64,000 nt of DNA, taken from Lamellibrachia satsuma. Taxonomy: Eukaryota; Annelida; Polychaeta; Sabellida; Siboglinidae. The notes beneath the pieces were generated by a model that saw only the letters and a program-made list of their open reading frames with translations, was not told the origin of the DNA and made no database searches. The stretch covers positions 4,056,001 through 4,120,000 of the forward strand of contig BSQZ01000015.1 in assembly GCA_033239005.1 (NCBI GenBank). The letters run 5' to 3'. Shown piece by piece: positions 1 to 13,700 of this stretch (positions within the stretch are counted from its first letter, which is position 1; every line of letters begins with the position of its first letter). The position numbers were made by a program, and so were the translations under genes.

Positions 1-218
1 TATACAAGGTGTACCTTGCAGCTAATTAGTCAATTGACCAAATTTTCAAGATTAGATTTGTAAACTATTTAGGGTAAAAAAGAATTCCCTGAAAATGTGA
101 CATGTTGATGTGATGTTTTTGAAGCCATCACATGTGGAACAGCAATCGCATTTCAGTTTGTATGAATCTGCCACAGTTGAGGTCAAACTCTTTATTATGT
201 CGTGTTTGTGAATTTTAG

Positions 219-3200
219 AAAATGTAGACATGAAAGATGATGAGCTGACCAAGAAAGGCTTCATTGAGCTGAACCAGATGGAGGCGGACGACAATCAGGG
301 AGATGTGGAAGATCTCTGGGTCACCCTCAACTTTATGGGCTACAACAAGATGCTCGAGATGGATGAAGTTAGTGCATCTTTATACAAAATAATAATTTAT
401 TAAGATAAATAATATTGTAGTATCAGTTTTCTTTTAGTCATAACTAGTGAGATTTACTTAGTAAATCTCAATATTTGTGATTCGAAAAACATGTTACTTC
501 ACTATTTTCTATCAACTTGATGAACACTTTTATGAATATAATTAATATTATTTAACTTATTATTGATTTATTTAACCAGTTAATAACTTGTCTATAATAA
601 TTTTTGTTTTTGTGAGCTAATAAATGCAGAAGTATCTATCGCACCCGTCTCATGTAATGCTACACTATGAAATGAATATCATATGATGTTGAATAATTAG
701 GATGAGTTCCATAAAAAACAGCCGCCGCAACTTTCCATAAAACAAGCTTCCCAGCGTACACATATTTGACGGCGTCTTGTGGGCACTCAGCAGTGGCTGT
801 TGTTAATAGCATGTGTTTACTCAAAGACTACTTTTCCAACAATATTGTTTACATAAATTAGTGTTAGTTATTTTTGTGCATAACTTGTGCAACGTACGCT
901 GTTTAGATATCGATAATCCATTGGCATAATTTAAACCCACCCAACATATCCACATGTGTACATGTGTGTGTGTGTCTGCAGACGTGCATGCATGCATGTT
1001 ATAATGCTAACAGGAGTCCACCTATTTTCCAGGCCTGTCCCTTCACCCTGGATGTGTACGTGGAGGAGGGAGGAGGGAAGCTGACAGTGACGGGACTGGG
1101 CTGTGGGGAGGAAGTCCTCCAAGACGCTCTCACCTCCAGCACCATTGACAAGGTAGGAGCATTCCCTGGCTCTAATGGGCCCAACTTCAACCCTGGGCTG
1201 ATATAATAAATGACCCTACTTCAACCCTGGGCTGATATAATAAATGACCCTACTTCAACCCTGGGCTGATATAATAAATGACCCTACTTCAACACTGGGC
1301 TTATATAATAAATGGCCCTTCTTTAACACTGGGCAGATATAATAAATGGCCCTACTTCAACACTGGGCTGATATAATAAATGGCCCAACTTCAACCCTAG
1401 GCTGATATAATAAATGACCCAACTTCAACCCTGGGCTGATATAACAAATGGCCAAAATTCAACCCTGAGCTGATATAACAAATGGCCAAACTTCAAACCT
1501 GGTCTGATATAATAAATGGCCCAACTTCAACCCTGAGTTAATATAATAAATGGCCCATTTTCGACCCTTCAATCTGATTAGTTCTGCACTACATATTGTG
1601 GATGTTTTGTTCACACAAAACATTTAGGTTTCTGTAATAGAATGTGGATACTTAATAATTATGTCATTTACACAGTTTCACTGGATATATTCTGGGTGTG
1701 GATAGGAAATTTAGGTGTAAATCTCATGCAGTTTGTTTGGTTGTCAGGGGGAGAGTACAAAGATAAAACACATGAAGGATCTGTTTCTGCACACCTACAC
1801 GAATGACTTCAGAGCCTGTATTGTTGTCGAAAACAAAGTGAGTATATTTGGTCTGTCGATCAGGCTGTCATGTCTGTTGCTTGATACTTCAGCTTTTGTC
1901 ACAAACATTTACTGGCAGTTGAGACCATGTGAAATTTAACACAGTAGATTGGAGGTGCTAACTGGTACTTTATATATTTTCTTCTATCCCCGATGAAATT
2001 TTATATTAATGTCACATTACCTAACAATAACAGTCATTTTTAACCACTGCTGGCTGCTACTGAGCCAGTGCATGTTATCTACACATTAATTGCTTATTTT
2101 TTTAAAATCTACTGTACACAAGGCACTGTTATCTTAGTTAATAGCACCAATAATTTACATTCCAGTCATGTGATTGTCATTGTTCAGAAAGTGTTGCCAC
2201 GTGTCAGATTTTCTAAAATCACATTTGAAACTCCTCGTGTGATCAATATTGCCATGTTTTATGTGACTATAGGGCTAGTGGTACATTAAAAAGGCTGACA
2301 AATAGCTGTTTATATCTACTAGCTGATTTTTTTATTTGTTAGAAATGACTGGTTGTTAGTTGGAAATAATGTGTCACACACATATTTTTGAAGAAAAATT
2401 AATAATGCAGATGCTAATGTCATAAAAATATTTTGTATAGAATACTCATAAAAGAATATTTCTTGTTTGGAATGTATTACTTATTAGTGAAAGAGACTTG
2501 AGCTGTATTGTTTATTTTCTGATCCCGGCTTCGAGTGCATGCAAGCAGTTATGTATCACGATGACTGAAGCGCCACCTGGCAAATACGAATTTGCCAAAG
2601 TTACACACAGTTTGATGTAATTAAAAGTTTCATGTATAGCGGGGGTCTGTGGTTAAATTACATTGTTTTTGTGTAGTGTTTAAAGTCAGTTGAAAGCAGT
2701 AACATGACGTGTTGATGTTTCAGTCCCGCACCGAAGTGAAAGTGAAACTAGACTGCAGCAAGAGTGTTGTTGCTGTCAGTCATCAACCGTCACTCAGCCA
2801 GACGGTCACTGTGTCACCAAAGTCAGCCGAGGTCAGTCTACGCTTAGTCGTGGTTACATAACTTTTCTGGCAATAGGTCACTAGACATTTTGGTAATGTC
2901 CAGTGCTGTGTATTGTTCCTTGCCACATCTTTGTTTCTTATATCCAGAGGCAGCTCAGATCATTTACCTCACAACAGTTTGTGTTCCTAAGACTAAGCTC
3001 AACCTGGGGCAAGTGCATTTTTTCTGTAGCTGTGCTAAAAATCTAGAATAAACTGACCGTCACTTTAAAATCATCTGAAATCACCTTGTGCAAAATAATT
3101 TACCAAATGCAAAATACGTAAATGACACGATTCTTGACCAATCAAAATGAAAATTGTTGTTCAGCCCTGCAAATTCAAAGGGAAATGGTAGAAAATCTTT

Positions 3201-3423
3201 TTTTAAATGAAATCAGATTTAGAAAAATTTAAAAAAAGGGAGATAGCCTGAAAGATAGGAGATTGTCTCCTGCCAGAAGTGGGAGATTTAGCAGGCTTTT
3301 GTTCATGTTCACATGTTCCTAATCTACTGATTTGTGGTGTTTTTGCAGATTGGTCATCATCTGATGCCAGGGAAAGACAGTGTGGAGTGGAGTGTCCAGT
3401 GTCACCCATCTATTGTCAAGTGA
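219..3423 (+). CDS. C-terminal part of an unrecognised, possibly calpain-15-like gene (5' end outside window)
   Basis: Five exons at 219-367, 1033-1152, 1748-1837, 2724-2831 and 3349-3423 each have an AG acceptor, a GT donor (except the last) and one continuous frame, giving about 179 residues before TGA at 3421-3423. The first exon encodes a stretch with LTKKGFIELNQME and EDLWVTLNFMGYN; the second starts ACPFTLDVYVEE; the third and fourth contain VVEN and, shortly after, LDCSKSVVAVS. The spacing VVEN...DC..S..VVS...SL loosely recalls the C-terminal domain of calpain-15/small optic lobes, but the tail differs. Exon structure is seen directly; the family is a weak inference from memory. The protein start lies upstream of the window. 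It converges on NOL10. Confidence 0.75.
1180..1553 (+). repeat. 34-bp minisatellite, 11 copies, in an intron of the first gene
   Basis: About eleven copies of a 34-bp unit of the form cccaacttcaaccctgggc followed by tgatataataaatga begin 28 bases after the donor of the second visible exon. Copies differ by a few substitutions. Most units carry a sense-strand AATAAA. Confidence 0.95.
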
Positions 3424-3721
3424 CCACGATATGTTCGACAAGGACAGTGTCCAGTGTCAACCTGCCATTGTCAAATGACCGCTATATATATCACACAGTT
3501 ACGCAAGTCGTGTAAAAGTTCTGTGGAGATTTTGCCTATTTTTGTTTTAATGAGTTCATCTGAGTGTAAATGATCTTGTTAGATATATTGTTATATGTAA
3601 TTGGTAATATACATTAGTATACATACATGGAGGTGTTCCGAGACCGAGGCAGTTTTTTGCTGTAAATTTCTCCCCCGGCCCAATTGAACTGCCTTGTTAA
3701 TTGAATAATTTATTACAAATG

Positions 3722-3727
3722 AATAAA
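3722..3727 (+). promoter_or_regulatory. Poly(A) signal AATAAA of the first gene
   Basis: A canonical AATAAA lies about 300 bases after the stop codon at 3421-3423, in AT-rich sequence typical of a 3' end. Another AATAAA near 4488 could be an alternative. Confidence 0.5.
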
Positions 3728-4199
3728 TTATTATATTTCAACTTCACTCAGGTTCTACAAACTAAAATGACAAAAGTGTTTAGTGTCATTTATAACCGAA
3801 TGCAACTTGAAGGAAGTTTTGATGATGATTATGCTTGATAAAGTGTCTGCACTGTAACGTTCATAATAATTGGTTGCTGATATATTATTGTCAGCATACA
3901 TGTATAAGCCATAATATACATTCAAGAAAAATCATGTATTAATTTATTGTAGTTATTTATTTATTTTTGCAAGTCAAAACTGAAACATGAACTAGTTTGT
4001 GTATAATTTAAAAGTTGCTTACTCATAGCTATTTTTAAGCAGTTGTATTCCATGTTATAGGTTCAGTAGATTTGTAAAAGAAACGTACATTAAACGTGTG
4101 CATAAGAAACAACAGATTTGTTGTGAATGTTGAATGATTTAGTGTGGAAGACCTGATAAAATGGGAGTCATATTGACTATATTGACTAGAGACCACAGC

Positions 4200-4440
4200 G
4201 AGGTGAAAATCTCATCGCTTAGCAACCTCAGTTAGGTTTTAGTCTCGTTGATTGACAGTCTCGGTGAAAATGTCTCGATGATCACCAATTTCAGTGCTGT
4301 GGAAGTCTCACTGACCACCAATTTCAATGAGGTGGAAGTCATTGACCACCATTCTCGATGAGGTGGATGTCTCGTTGACCACCAACCTCAATGATGTGGA
4401 AGTCTCGTTGACCACCAATCTCATTGACATGGACGTCATT
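4200..4440. repeat. Degenerate ~33-bp tandem repeat
   Basis: Roughly six imperfect copies of a unit containing gaccaccaatttcaatgag and gtggaagtctcgtt. Unit length drifts between about 27 and 36 bases. Confidence 0.75.
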
Positions 4441-4529
4441 GATTTGCAACCTCAACTGAGCTGGTTATTGAGCTGTTTATTGTCATGAAATAAATGCAAG
4501 AGAAACAAATTCTGACAATTTACAAGACA

Positions 4530-4535
4530 TTTATT
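4530..4535 (-). promoter_or_regulatory. Poly(A) signal of NOL10
   Basis: TTTATT on the plus strand reads AATAAA on the minus strand, about 210 bases past the NOL10 stop codon. Confidence 0.6.
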
Positions 4536-4746
4536 CACATTAAAAGTTGCGTATTTACTTAAGCCTGCTGTCAGATATTTGCATACAAACCCCTACATTC
4601 CTTTTTCTCTATCAAGATCTGCAATCACTCCAGTGATTATAATACGTAGAAATGAACAGAGTGAATCTAAATCGGAAATATCTGACATCAGTTTTAATAC
4701 ATGTCATGCCCACAAGGTATTGCTGCCACATAATCAGTTCAGTGCG

Positions 4747-7700
4747 TCAGCCGACTCTCTTGCCCAGCCAAAACTTGGGTGGTTGTTTGGTGTTGGTGGA
4801 CAAGTGACCGGCTGACCGCCTCAGCTTCTTCCTCTCTGCGTGGTGTTGTTTCTCTTCAATCTGGTGCTTCTTCAGGCTCGTGTCCTGCAAGGTGATAATT
4901 TGTGAGATGACAGTGTAACAAGAACATGAGACATGACCATATCATAGACAAAATCCAATAAAATCCTGCACACCAGGGAGACACATCAAACGTGTGTGAC
5001 ATAAAATGGGAGCATGTATAAGCTATAATACAACCAGTCAATATATTTTAGAATGTCATTTTTTTGCTGTTTTAAGTATACATGCACGCACACGCACATA
5101 CATTATAATTGTCCAGAATTTATTACATATTCATTCTGTCATACTAGCTTTTATTGCAATACAGCTTCAAATATAGGGCAGGCTTCTCATTTGAACAAAA
5201 AACAATAAAATATAAGATCCTAAGTTGGATTAACATGTGAAATACTGAGACTTATTAGTCCTATCATTATATTAGTGCACAGGAAGAAACTTTCACCAAG
5301 AAACTACTGTCATTGACATGTCAGTTCACAGCAGACAACCCTTACCTTTTTCAACTTGAATGTCAACTCCATATTGCCAAATGCCGTACTTCTCTCCTGG
5401 ATGGCGCCACTCTCTTCTCCTTCCTTTACTCGCATGCCAAGACTTTTCCTGCAAGATCACAATGTGTAGGAACCACCAACAAGAACCAAAGTATTGCATT
5501 GTCACAAACACTTCTACATAAAGTAACATATTTGCTGTCTGATTATTTATACTCACAAGAACTTCATGGCTTTGTGTTTAATTTTTTAACTACCCCAGAA
5601 AACTGTTATAATGGACAGTTAAAACAATATTTTTCATCCAGACTGCATTATTTTAGTTGTAAAGATAATGATAGGATTACATAGGCCAATATGGGGTAGT
5701 CATCAAACAGAAATGCACTTTTTTATACAGAACTGAACTTTTTGATTATTAAAGTATTATATTGCCAAATTGTGTTTGGGTGTGTTTTGTGATGTTTTTT
5801 GATTAATTTTAAATCAACACACGTGCATGATTTAAAATTAGCTCAAACATCAGGATATTTAGTAATCTCGCTTTTCCTCCTACAAGTAATTAGCAGAGTG
5901 ATTTATTAGCACATGTCAAAGGCCCACTGATGGCGATGGACTGCATTCTTCATTCAAATTTGTGTCCTAGTGCACATGGAAGTGAATATTTACACAAGTG
6001 TCCAATAAAAAAAAGAAAAATTTGTTTGATTTTACAGTGCTTGATACATGATCTGATCTGATGATCTGGCTCACAAACATACTTGATCCAACACATATCA
6101 CAACTTACTTCTTCAGTGACTTCTGTTGATGTTGTTCTTCTCGTCTCAAGTCAAGTTCCGTGCCTTGTCTCAACTCAAAGAACTTTGGTTTCAGTTCTGC
6201 TTCTGCAGCTCTCTGCCTGCGCTGGGCCTTGTCATCTTTCTGCAACATCCTACACCAGACACGGGAACATTAGAAACATTACATAGTACATTGTGACCTT
6301 GTAAATTTATACTTTCATGAAAACAGCCACCTTTCAACATTTACAGCTGCCTGCACAATTAATTTAGCCAATCACAAATCAGCATCATTGATGTTCAAAT
6401 ATGCAGTATGTGTAAACAGTTAAGGTAGCTACTGTTCAATGCTTGTTTTGAATTCAGTAGTTTCAGTAGAAATTTTTAAGATAAACAAACCATTTCTTCA
6501 CAAGTTGTAGTTGAAATACTAAATAATACTCAAGATTAATAAATCGTTAAATTTTTCATTTATTTGGTGATATTTCATGATTTTAAAAACATTTTTGTAA
6601 ATACGAAAAATACCCACAAAATGCCATTTTATATAACTTTGAGAAAACCCCCAAACAAATAAATGACATATATAAGTATGAGTGTCACTGATTAGCCCAC
6701 AAACTATTTTTATTAACATGAACGAAATACAGCTGCTGCAGGACCAGGAAGATTTGAGCAGAATTTTTAATGACAGCCAAAAGTGACACAAATATTTTTA
6801 GACAACTCCTCTACCATTTGTTCCTTAATACCGTGTGATTTTGCTCATGGATACGTTCATTTCATATGCCGCATTTCAGCGTCGTGTCGTAATTTTTACA
6901 AACAATTAATTAGGTAACGTTTCCTGGTTAGTTAGTGATAACAGAAATGTCAATATCGTGTATCATACTTAAAATGTGACATTTTTTCACTGGCATTTTA
7001 TGTATTGTTGACACAACATAACTGCCATTTCTAATATTTACACGTCCCCTTAATTTGTCGCCACGATGGCCCTTGAATTTGTAATATGTTGTAATGTGTT
7101 GTCATTTACAGTATCAGGTTACACCAGCCATCTGACAAACATGTGGCAGGGCGTGTTTACAATCATTTTGATTGGCCTGTTATCTAGCGGGGTCACCAAA
7201 TCACTACTCACCATTTCCGTTATTGCTTCAAACGCACAATAAATTATGTTACAGCTGATATTTGCTGGTATACAAACATGATTTAGTTAGGCAGATATAA
7301 TACTGATGTGTTCTGGAATCACAGTAACCAGATGATATATTCCGCGTTCACAGCGAATGAATTTACACTGGTTCAAAGATCGAAGCACATGCGATCGTTA
7401 CCATGGAAACATCATCAGCGTTTCCAAGAAGTCAGGGGGATTTCCAAATGGATTGGTTTTTTAAAGGATGGATTGGAGAAATACAACATTACTGCCAGGT
7501 GATTATTTGTGGTGTCAACATTAGCTGCCCCAGCAACCTAAATAAAAACAGTGCAAAGTTGAAATCACCAAATGACTTTTACCATTAGGCAAAATAAGTC
7601 TGAAACGAGACATGCAAAAAACCAATCAATAGACTAAATTACAATAGGAAGAATAAGACAAGAAAAATTTAAGAACAGAGAAGAAGCACCACATGGCGGC

Positions 7701-10700
7701 AGCACCGAGGGCCTACAGTCAAGAATTCACTCTTTATAAAAACGTACGTGCAACAGGCATCTAAATCATTAAACAACTGAATTTAACTAAAATATATTTT
7801 ATCAATCACTTACTTTTTAAGGACAGGATATTTTCTACAGGTAAAACCTCTCATATTGTGTTTTGCAAAGATAATTTTAGATTTCTGCAAAATTGCCATG
7901 AATAAAGCTAAACGTTTCTTCACATATATTTTCCAAGACATTTTCAAGGGTAAAGAGAAATTTGTCACATCATAATTACAAGAAACTACAGGCAGGTTGT
8001 GCATCAATTGTCAACAACATAAAAAACACTAAAACATTATTGCCTAATCTATCTGACACTAACATTTTATTTACAACTCCTTAATTACATTTGTACATTT
8101 CGATGTCCAAGTAAATGACAAAGACAGGTTCCCATTACAAAGACATATCAAGTTGCTTAAAGAAATCTGTGATTTTTTGAAAACCAGACTCTGTGCATTT
8201 CAATGATCTCTGCATGCTGTGTAACCTGGGTAACCAGTCAACTGAGTCTGACAAAGAGACATGGTCCATATCTCACCTGTGTTTTTTCTTTGCCTCCTGG
8301 GACCAGGTGTGTTCATCATCTGAGCTGCTGTCACCACTGTCAGCCTCAACATCTTCTCCTTCCTCCTGCAGACATCAACAGATGTATCACATCAAAGTAT
8401 GATTTAAAATATGATCATATCCAGGCATTAGTTTCCACGGGAAATTGAGATATTTGAGAGTCTTCTCTCAAGTTTGAGTCCATACTTTTTTAACAACCCA
8501 GTCCACCATGTGGCACCACTGTCGTATCTATGGCCATGTTGGATTGCGTACACCGCACTCACAGGTATTTTCAAACTAACAAGACGATAGTATAATTGCT
8601 GAGCCCAGAGTAGATTCAAGATATCAGCATACATGATGGTGGATCGTTGAAATCGGCCAGTCTAAGACACTAGTCTTCTAAAGTATGGGGAGTCACACAT
8701 GTGGTATGACTTGTGCTGATTAAAGCATGAAATGCAGGGAAATTTTCACAGCTATCCGCAGGTCTATATAATTCAAAGTTTCATGTTACGTCTAAGGTTA
8801 AATGACACTGGTATCATATAAGCATCATACATCGACATTTGAGAGGGCCCCTAAGGAAAGAAGAAACACAAACTGACCACTTGATTAAATTGGCTTGTGA
8901 GTGCATTGTGTTTGCGACGGTCCTTGTCTAGTTTTGAGACGAGCGGATGAACCAAGCGATACTCATCGCTCTCTGTGTCGATCTGGAAGGCCGTGTTGGA
9001 GAACATCTGCGAGAACCGATTGTCCTTCAGCAGACCCGTAGCCACCTGGTGACATAAATAATAATATATCAATAATATTTATTAAAGACCATAAATTATT
9101 TCATGCAAGATTATCTCAATTTATAATTAACTGGTTTTCATGTAAACAATTTGCAAGTTAGAGAGGGGGGGTACGAGAGAGAAGTCAAACTTGTGCTATT
9201 TTGACCCATAACAATAGTGGGGATGAGAGAGGAAGGGGAGGGGGGAAAGAGAAGTTGAAATTGTGTTTTATTTACCCTTAAAAATAGAGAGGGGGGAAGA
9301 GAAAGTGAGGGAGAGAGGGGAGAGCGAGGCGGGAGAGAGAGAGAGTGACAAAGATTAACCTTCTGCCTCTTCTTGTTGTCTGTTCTCTGTTCTTCGTCTA
9401 GTAACTTTTCTGCCAAGTCTTTGTTCACCTTCGGAAGTTTCTGCAAGTCACAAAAGTTACAAAACACTGCATAATGCTGGCATTATTACTCATTTTTATT
9501 TTCTTGCTGCAAACTATGATGTGACCAAACTACATGGGCATCTTAGATCAAAAATATTATCCCACATGGTATTATCGTTATGAAGTCTACTGTTAGCAAT
9601 ACTGGACAAGCAAAAGCAACAGTACTATAGTTGCAACATATCACTGGGATGCTAACTGGGTCCCAGAGAAGCCCTGTAACCTATCCGTAACAACTATACT
9701 ACAGTCATAGGATAGTCATCTAGTACTAGTACATATAAGCATAATGACATATTAGCTCGACTAGACCTGACTGTTATGACAACAAGTGACAACAAAACTT
9801 GGACAATTTTATTCACCTCACTTTGCCTGTGTCTTTCTAGGAAGAAACTAAAAGTTGTAGGTCCCTTTAACTTGGAGTCTATGCCAGGGGAAGTAATAGA
9901 TCCCACGCAGGGGGCACCCTGTCATGGACTCACTGACTTTTATCTGAAAATATGTTGGACGCTGCATTAGTGGCCGCACAAAAACATCCTACAACTGGCG
10001 GCTGAAAGCCATGGCTGAGTATTACATCTCAGATAAAAATCAAAATGTTTATTCATGAGTAATACTCGCACAGAATGATGATGACAACACCATACCTTGA
10101 CCTTGACCCGATTGGCTCTTTCGTGCTCAATCTTCTCGCGGATTCTGCTGCGTCTGTATTCCTCATAGGCAAATGGTTCAGCCAGTGACTTGGCCTGGAA
10201 TGAAACAGTGATATCAGAACAGAAGAGACAGAAAGCCCGGGTTCAAATCCACTTGCTGCAGTTTCGAAGCTTGGGTAGTTTCTTTCACTCCTCACTTTCA
10301 CAGTTTACTCAGCTGTTACATGAGTACCTGGCTATAGACAGTGGTGAATGTGTGAACAAGGTCAGGGGTGAAGTTGGTGAAGTGTAAAGTGTTTTAAATG
10401 AACCTACAAACTTAATACCATGCTATATAAAAACATTTCCCTTCATTATTTTAACAGATTCCATAATGCACATTATCCAGCATCAATCCTGTACCCTATA
10501 TTACATGTCCTCATGTTAATAATGATGTATTGAATCTGGAGTCTTAAGTCTTGAATGAACACAAAGTACACTGGGTCCTGCGGCACGACTGCAGTGCAAT
10601 GTTACCTTGTGGTAGAGACGGATGTCCATGAAGAAGCCATGCATGTAAGCGCGCAGGAGACTTGAGCCAATCAGATGTGTCAGGCCCAGAGTGTCCAGTT

Positions 10701-13700
10701 CTGTCCTCGTCACGAACTTGTAGTCGTCATACACTGCAAGACCAAAATACCCTTAACTCGTGCAAGTATCGAACCTACATTTTGAACAGAACTGAAACTT
10801 GAGTTTATTTGGCATAGCAGATAACAAAATACAGGTGATATCGATTTATGCCTAATAACTACACAAGTTAAGGAACATGGATGCCCTAAACGGCATACAT
10901 ACGTATACCTATTTATAAACATGCTGGAACATAAGTAAATTTTTTTATTGTAAGCTAGAAATAACTACGAGGTAACTGATAAACAGGAACTTTTTCAGTC
11001 CATTTGATGAAAAGCAACTTGTATTTTGTATGGTATACCACATGAATTTTACAATGTAACACAACAAACGTAACACTACAATTACATATCTAACTATACA
11101 CAATGTGTGTGTGTGCATGTGTGTGTGTGCACACGTGTACACAAGTGTGCATGACAAACACATTTTTTTCATTTAATAATCTCTGAAGCAGAAATTTATT
11201 AATTTAAACTTTGATAGCAATATGTGGGAATCCCAAGGGGTTACCTGAGGGTGCAGCACTTTCTTCCAATTCCTCGGTGAGACTGTCGAGGAAGGAGCAC
11301 CACTTGGGGGCAGCACCGAGGGCCTACAGTCAAGAATTCACTCTTTATAAAAACGTACGTGCAACAGGCATCTAAATCAATAAACAACTGAATTTAACTT
11401 GTATATATTTTATCAATTATTTACTTTTTAAGGACAGGATATTTTCTACAGGTAAAACACTCTCGTATTGTCAGCAACATTTCTGAACATACATTAGTGT
11501 TTGTTCACTACAATAGTGAACAAACACTAATGTTTTGATGAGAGGCATGGAAGATGTAAATAGCCAATTGAAATCAACACTGGCTGTTTTCCGCAAAATT
11601 CTTAATAACTTTTATTAAAGAACAAGCTGAACATATTTTACAAAACTGCCCTTTGTACAGGCCACCACGTCTGCACAAGACAGCCCCAAGCATACTGCTA
11701 TGAGAGCTGTTAACTGAAAATATACATTGAGCACATTTATTCGATAAAAAATTCCACTTTCTGTCAAAAAGGAATCAAAATAATTACAATTATAGTAAAA
11801 AAAATTCTAAATTTAATTTCTATCTTAAATCCTCAGTTGTTCCTCTCTGTGATGATTACATTTGTTTGTCCTTGTTTCGTGATAGCAATTCTGGTTTGTT
11901 GCACGTCTGAGTTCGGGTTCCCAAGGATTTAGGCATTGTAGAAATGTTATTATTATTATTAAAACACAACTAGTTTTATTTCTAAGTCCAGCGTGTGTGA
12001 GACACTCACTGGGATGTAGTAGGTGAGCATCTTGGGTGCTTCGTGTGCGAGGAAGATCATGCCTGTGTCTGGCACGACACACATGTTGTTCAATGTTGTG
12101 CCGGGTTCTATGGAGGTGAACGCTTTACCCTGCAACCCAAAAAAAGTAACACATCGTTTACTGCACTCATAGGCATAGGCCCAGTAACATTTTTATAATA
12201 TTCTTAATATTAAAACTCATTCATGAATTAATTTAGCCCATCGCGAACCAGGTTCCTTTATATTCCAATATGTATTGCATGAACATAGCGGAATATTAGC
12301 TACGTAATATGTATTGCATGAACATAGCTACATAATATGTATTGCATGAACATAGCTACATAATATGTATTGCATGAACATAGCTACGTAATATGTATTG
12401 CATGAACATAGCTACGTAATATGCATTGCATGAACAAAGCTACGTAATATGTATTGTATGAACATAGCTACGTAATATGTATTGCATGAACATAACTATG
12501 TAATATGCACAGTCAGCTTTATAAGACTGTGTGCTTTTGTTTAAATCATCAAAAGGAGTTACATTGACCATTTGGTTAGAACCTGAGAAAGTGGGAATAG
12601 CCTTGTCATACGTACACAGGACCAGACCACTTTTTTTGCTGAATACTGACCAGACTTGTTCAAGAATAATTAAATAGTTTAAAGAAAGGTGAATCAACAA
12701 ATAAAAAAATTACAATTTTATTCAGGTATGAACCTGTGGGAATATTATATAATGGGAACATCACAGAGTGTGAATATTACATTATTTTATTGAAGTATAG
12801 CGTCATCACTGTGCATAGTTTATGACAGAACAACTGACCGATACATCTGGTCAATTAGGACCCAGGCTTTAATCGCTGCGGGATGGGGAGGATGCCTTAC
12901 TACAGGGTTAACAGCATCCCTGCAGGGTGCCTGGGAAAGGGATTCTGACCAATTAAAAACATGATCCTACTACAGGGGCTAACAGCACCCCTCCATGGGG
13001 CATCTTTTGTCTCATAGCATGAACAAAGAAACAAGTCACGCACCAACCAACCCCTTTCTAAATCATATGATGGCCAGCATCTCAAAGGGCTGGCTAAACA
13101 CCCAGAGGGATGCAGACCCCATAATTTTCTGGTCATGTGACCGCAGTCACATGATCATATCATGATCAAGTAGCTGGCCCAGGACTGCAGCTATTCTGGT
13201 TATTAGATATAGAAACAAGCTCAGGATCCATGTCAGTTTATTAACGGCAAGTTAGTTAGATTTATTATGATTTTAATTAGTGACTCAAGACGCAGACATG
13301 CGAATATTACACCACTTACTGTCTCCCTCTCCCACAGTTTAAGTATGCGAGTGTCACATGACAAGACTAGGTCCTGGCCCTTGTGGAACGCAATGTTTCG
13401 GATTGGCAGACCATACATGTGGTCCTTCAGTAACAGAGGTTTGTTGGAGCGAATATCATACATCAGGATCTGGAGAGAATCAAAACAAGGATTGTTCAAA
13501 CAAATGTCATACGGCAGTATTTGGAGTACAGCAAAACAAGGATTGTTTAACTAAATGTCATACAACAATATATGGATCACAGGAAAACAAGGATTGTTTA
13601 AATAAATGTCATATGGAACACAGCAAAATAAGGATTGTTTAAACAAATGTCATATGGAACACAGCAAAATAAGGATTGTTTAAACAAATGTCATATGGAA

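Larger units (their letters stand above)
3424..4529. other. Convergent intergenic region
   Basis: The region lies between the stop of the first gene and the poly(A) signal of NOL10. It holds 3' UTR-like AT-rich sequence and, at about 4200-4440, a short degenerate tandem repeat. No coding sequence was recognised. Confidence 0.6.
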
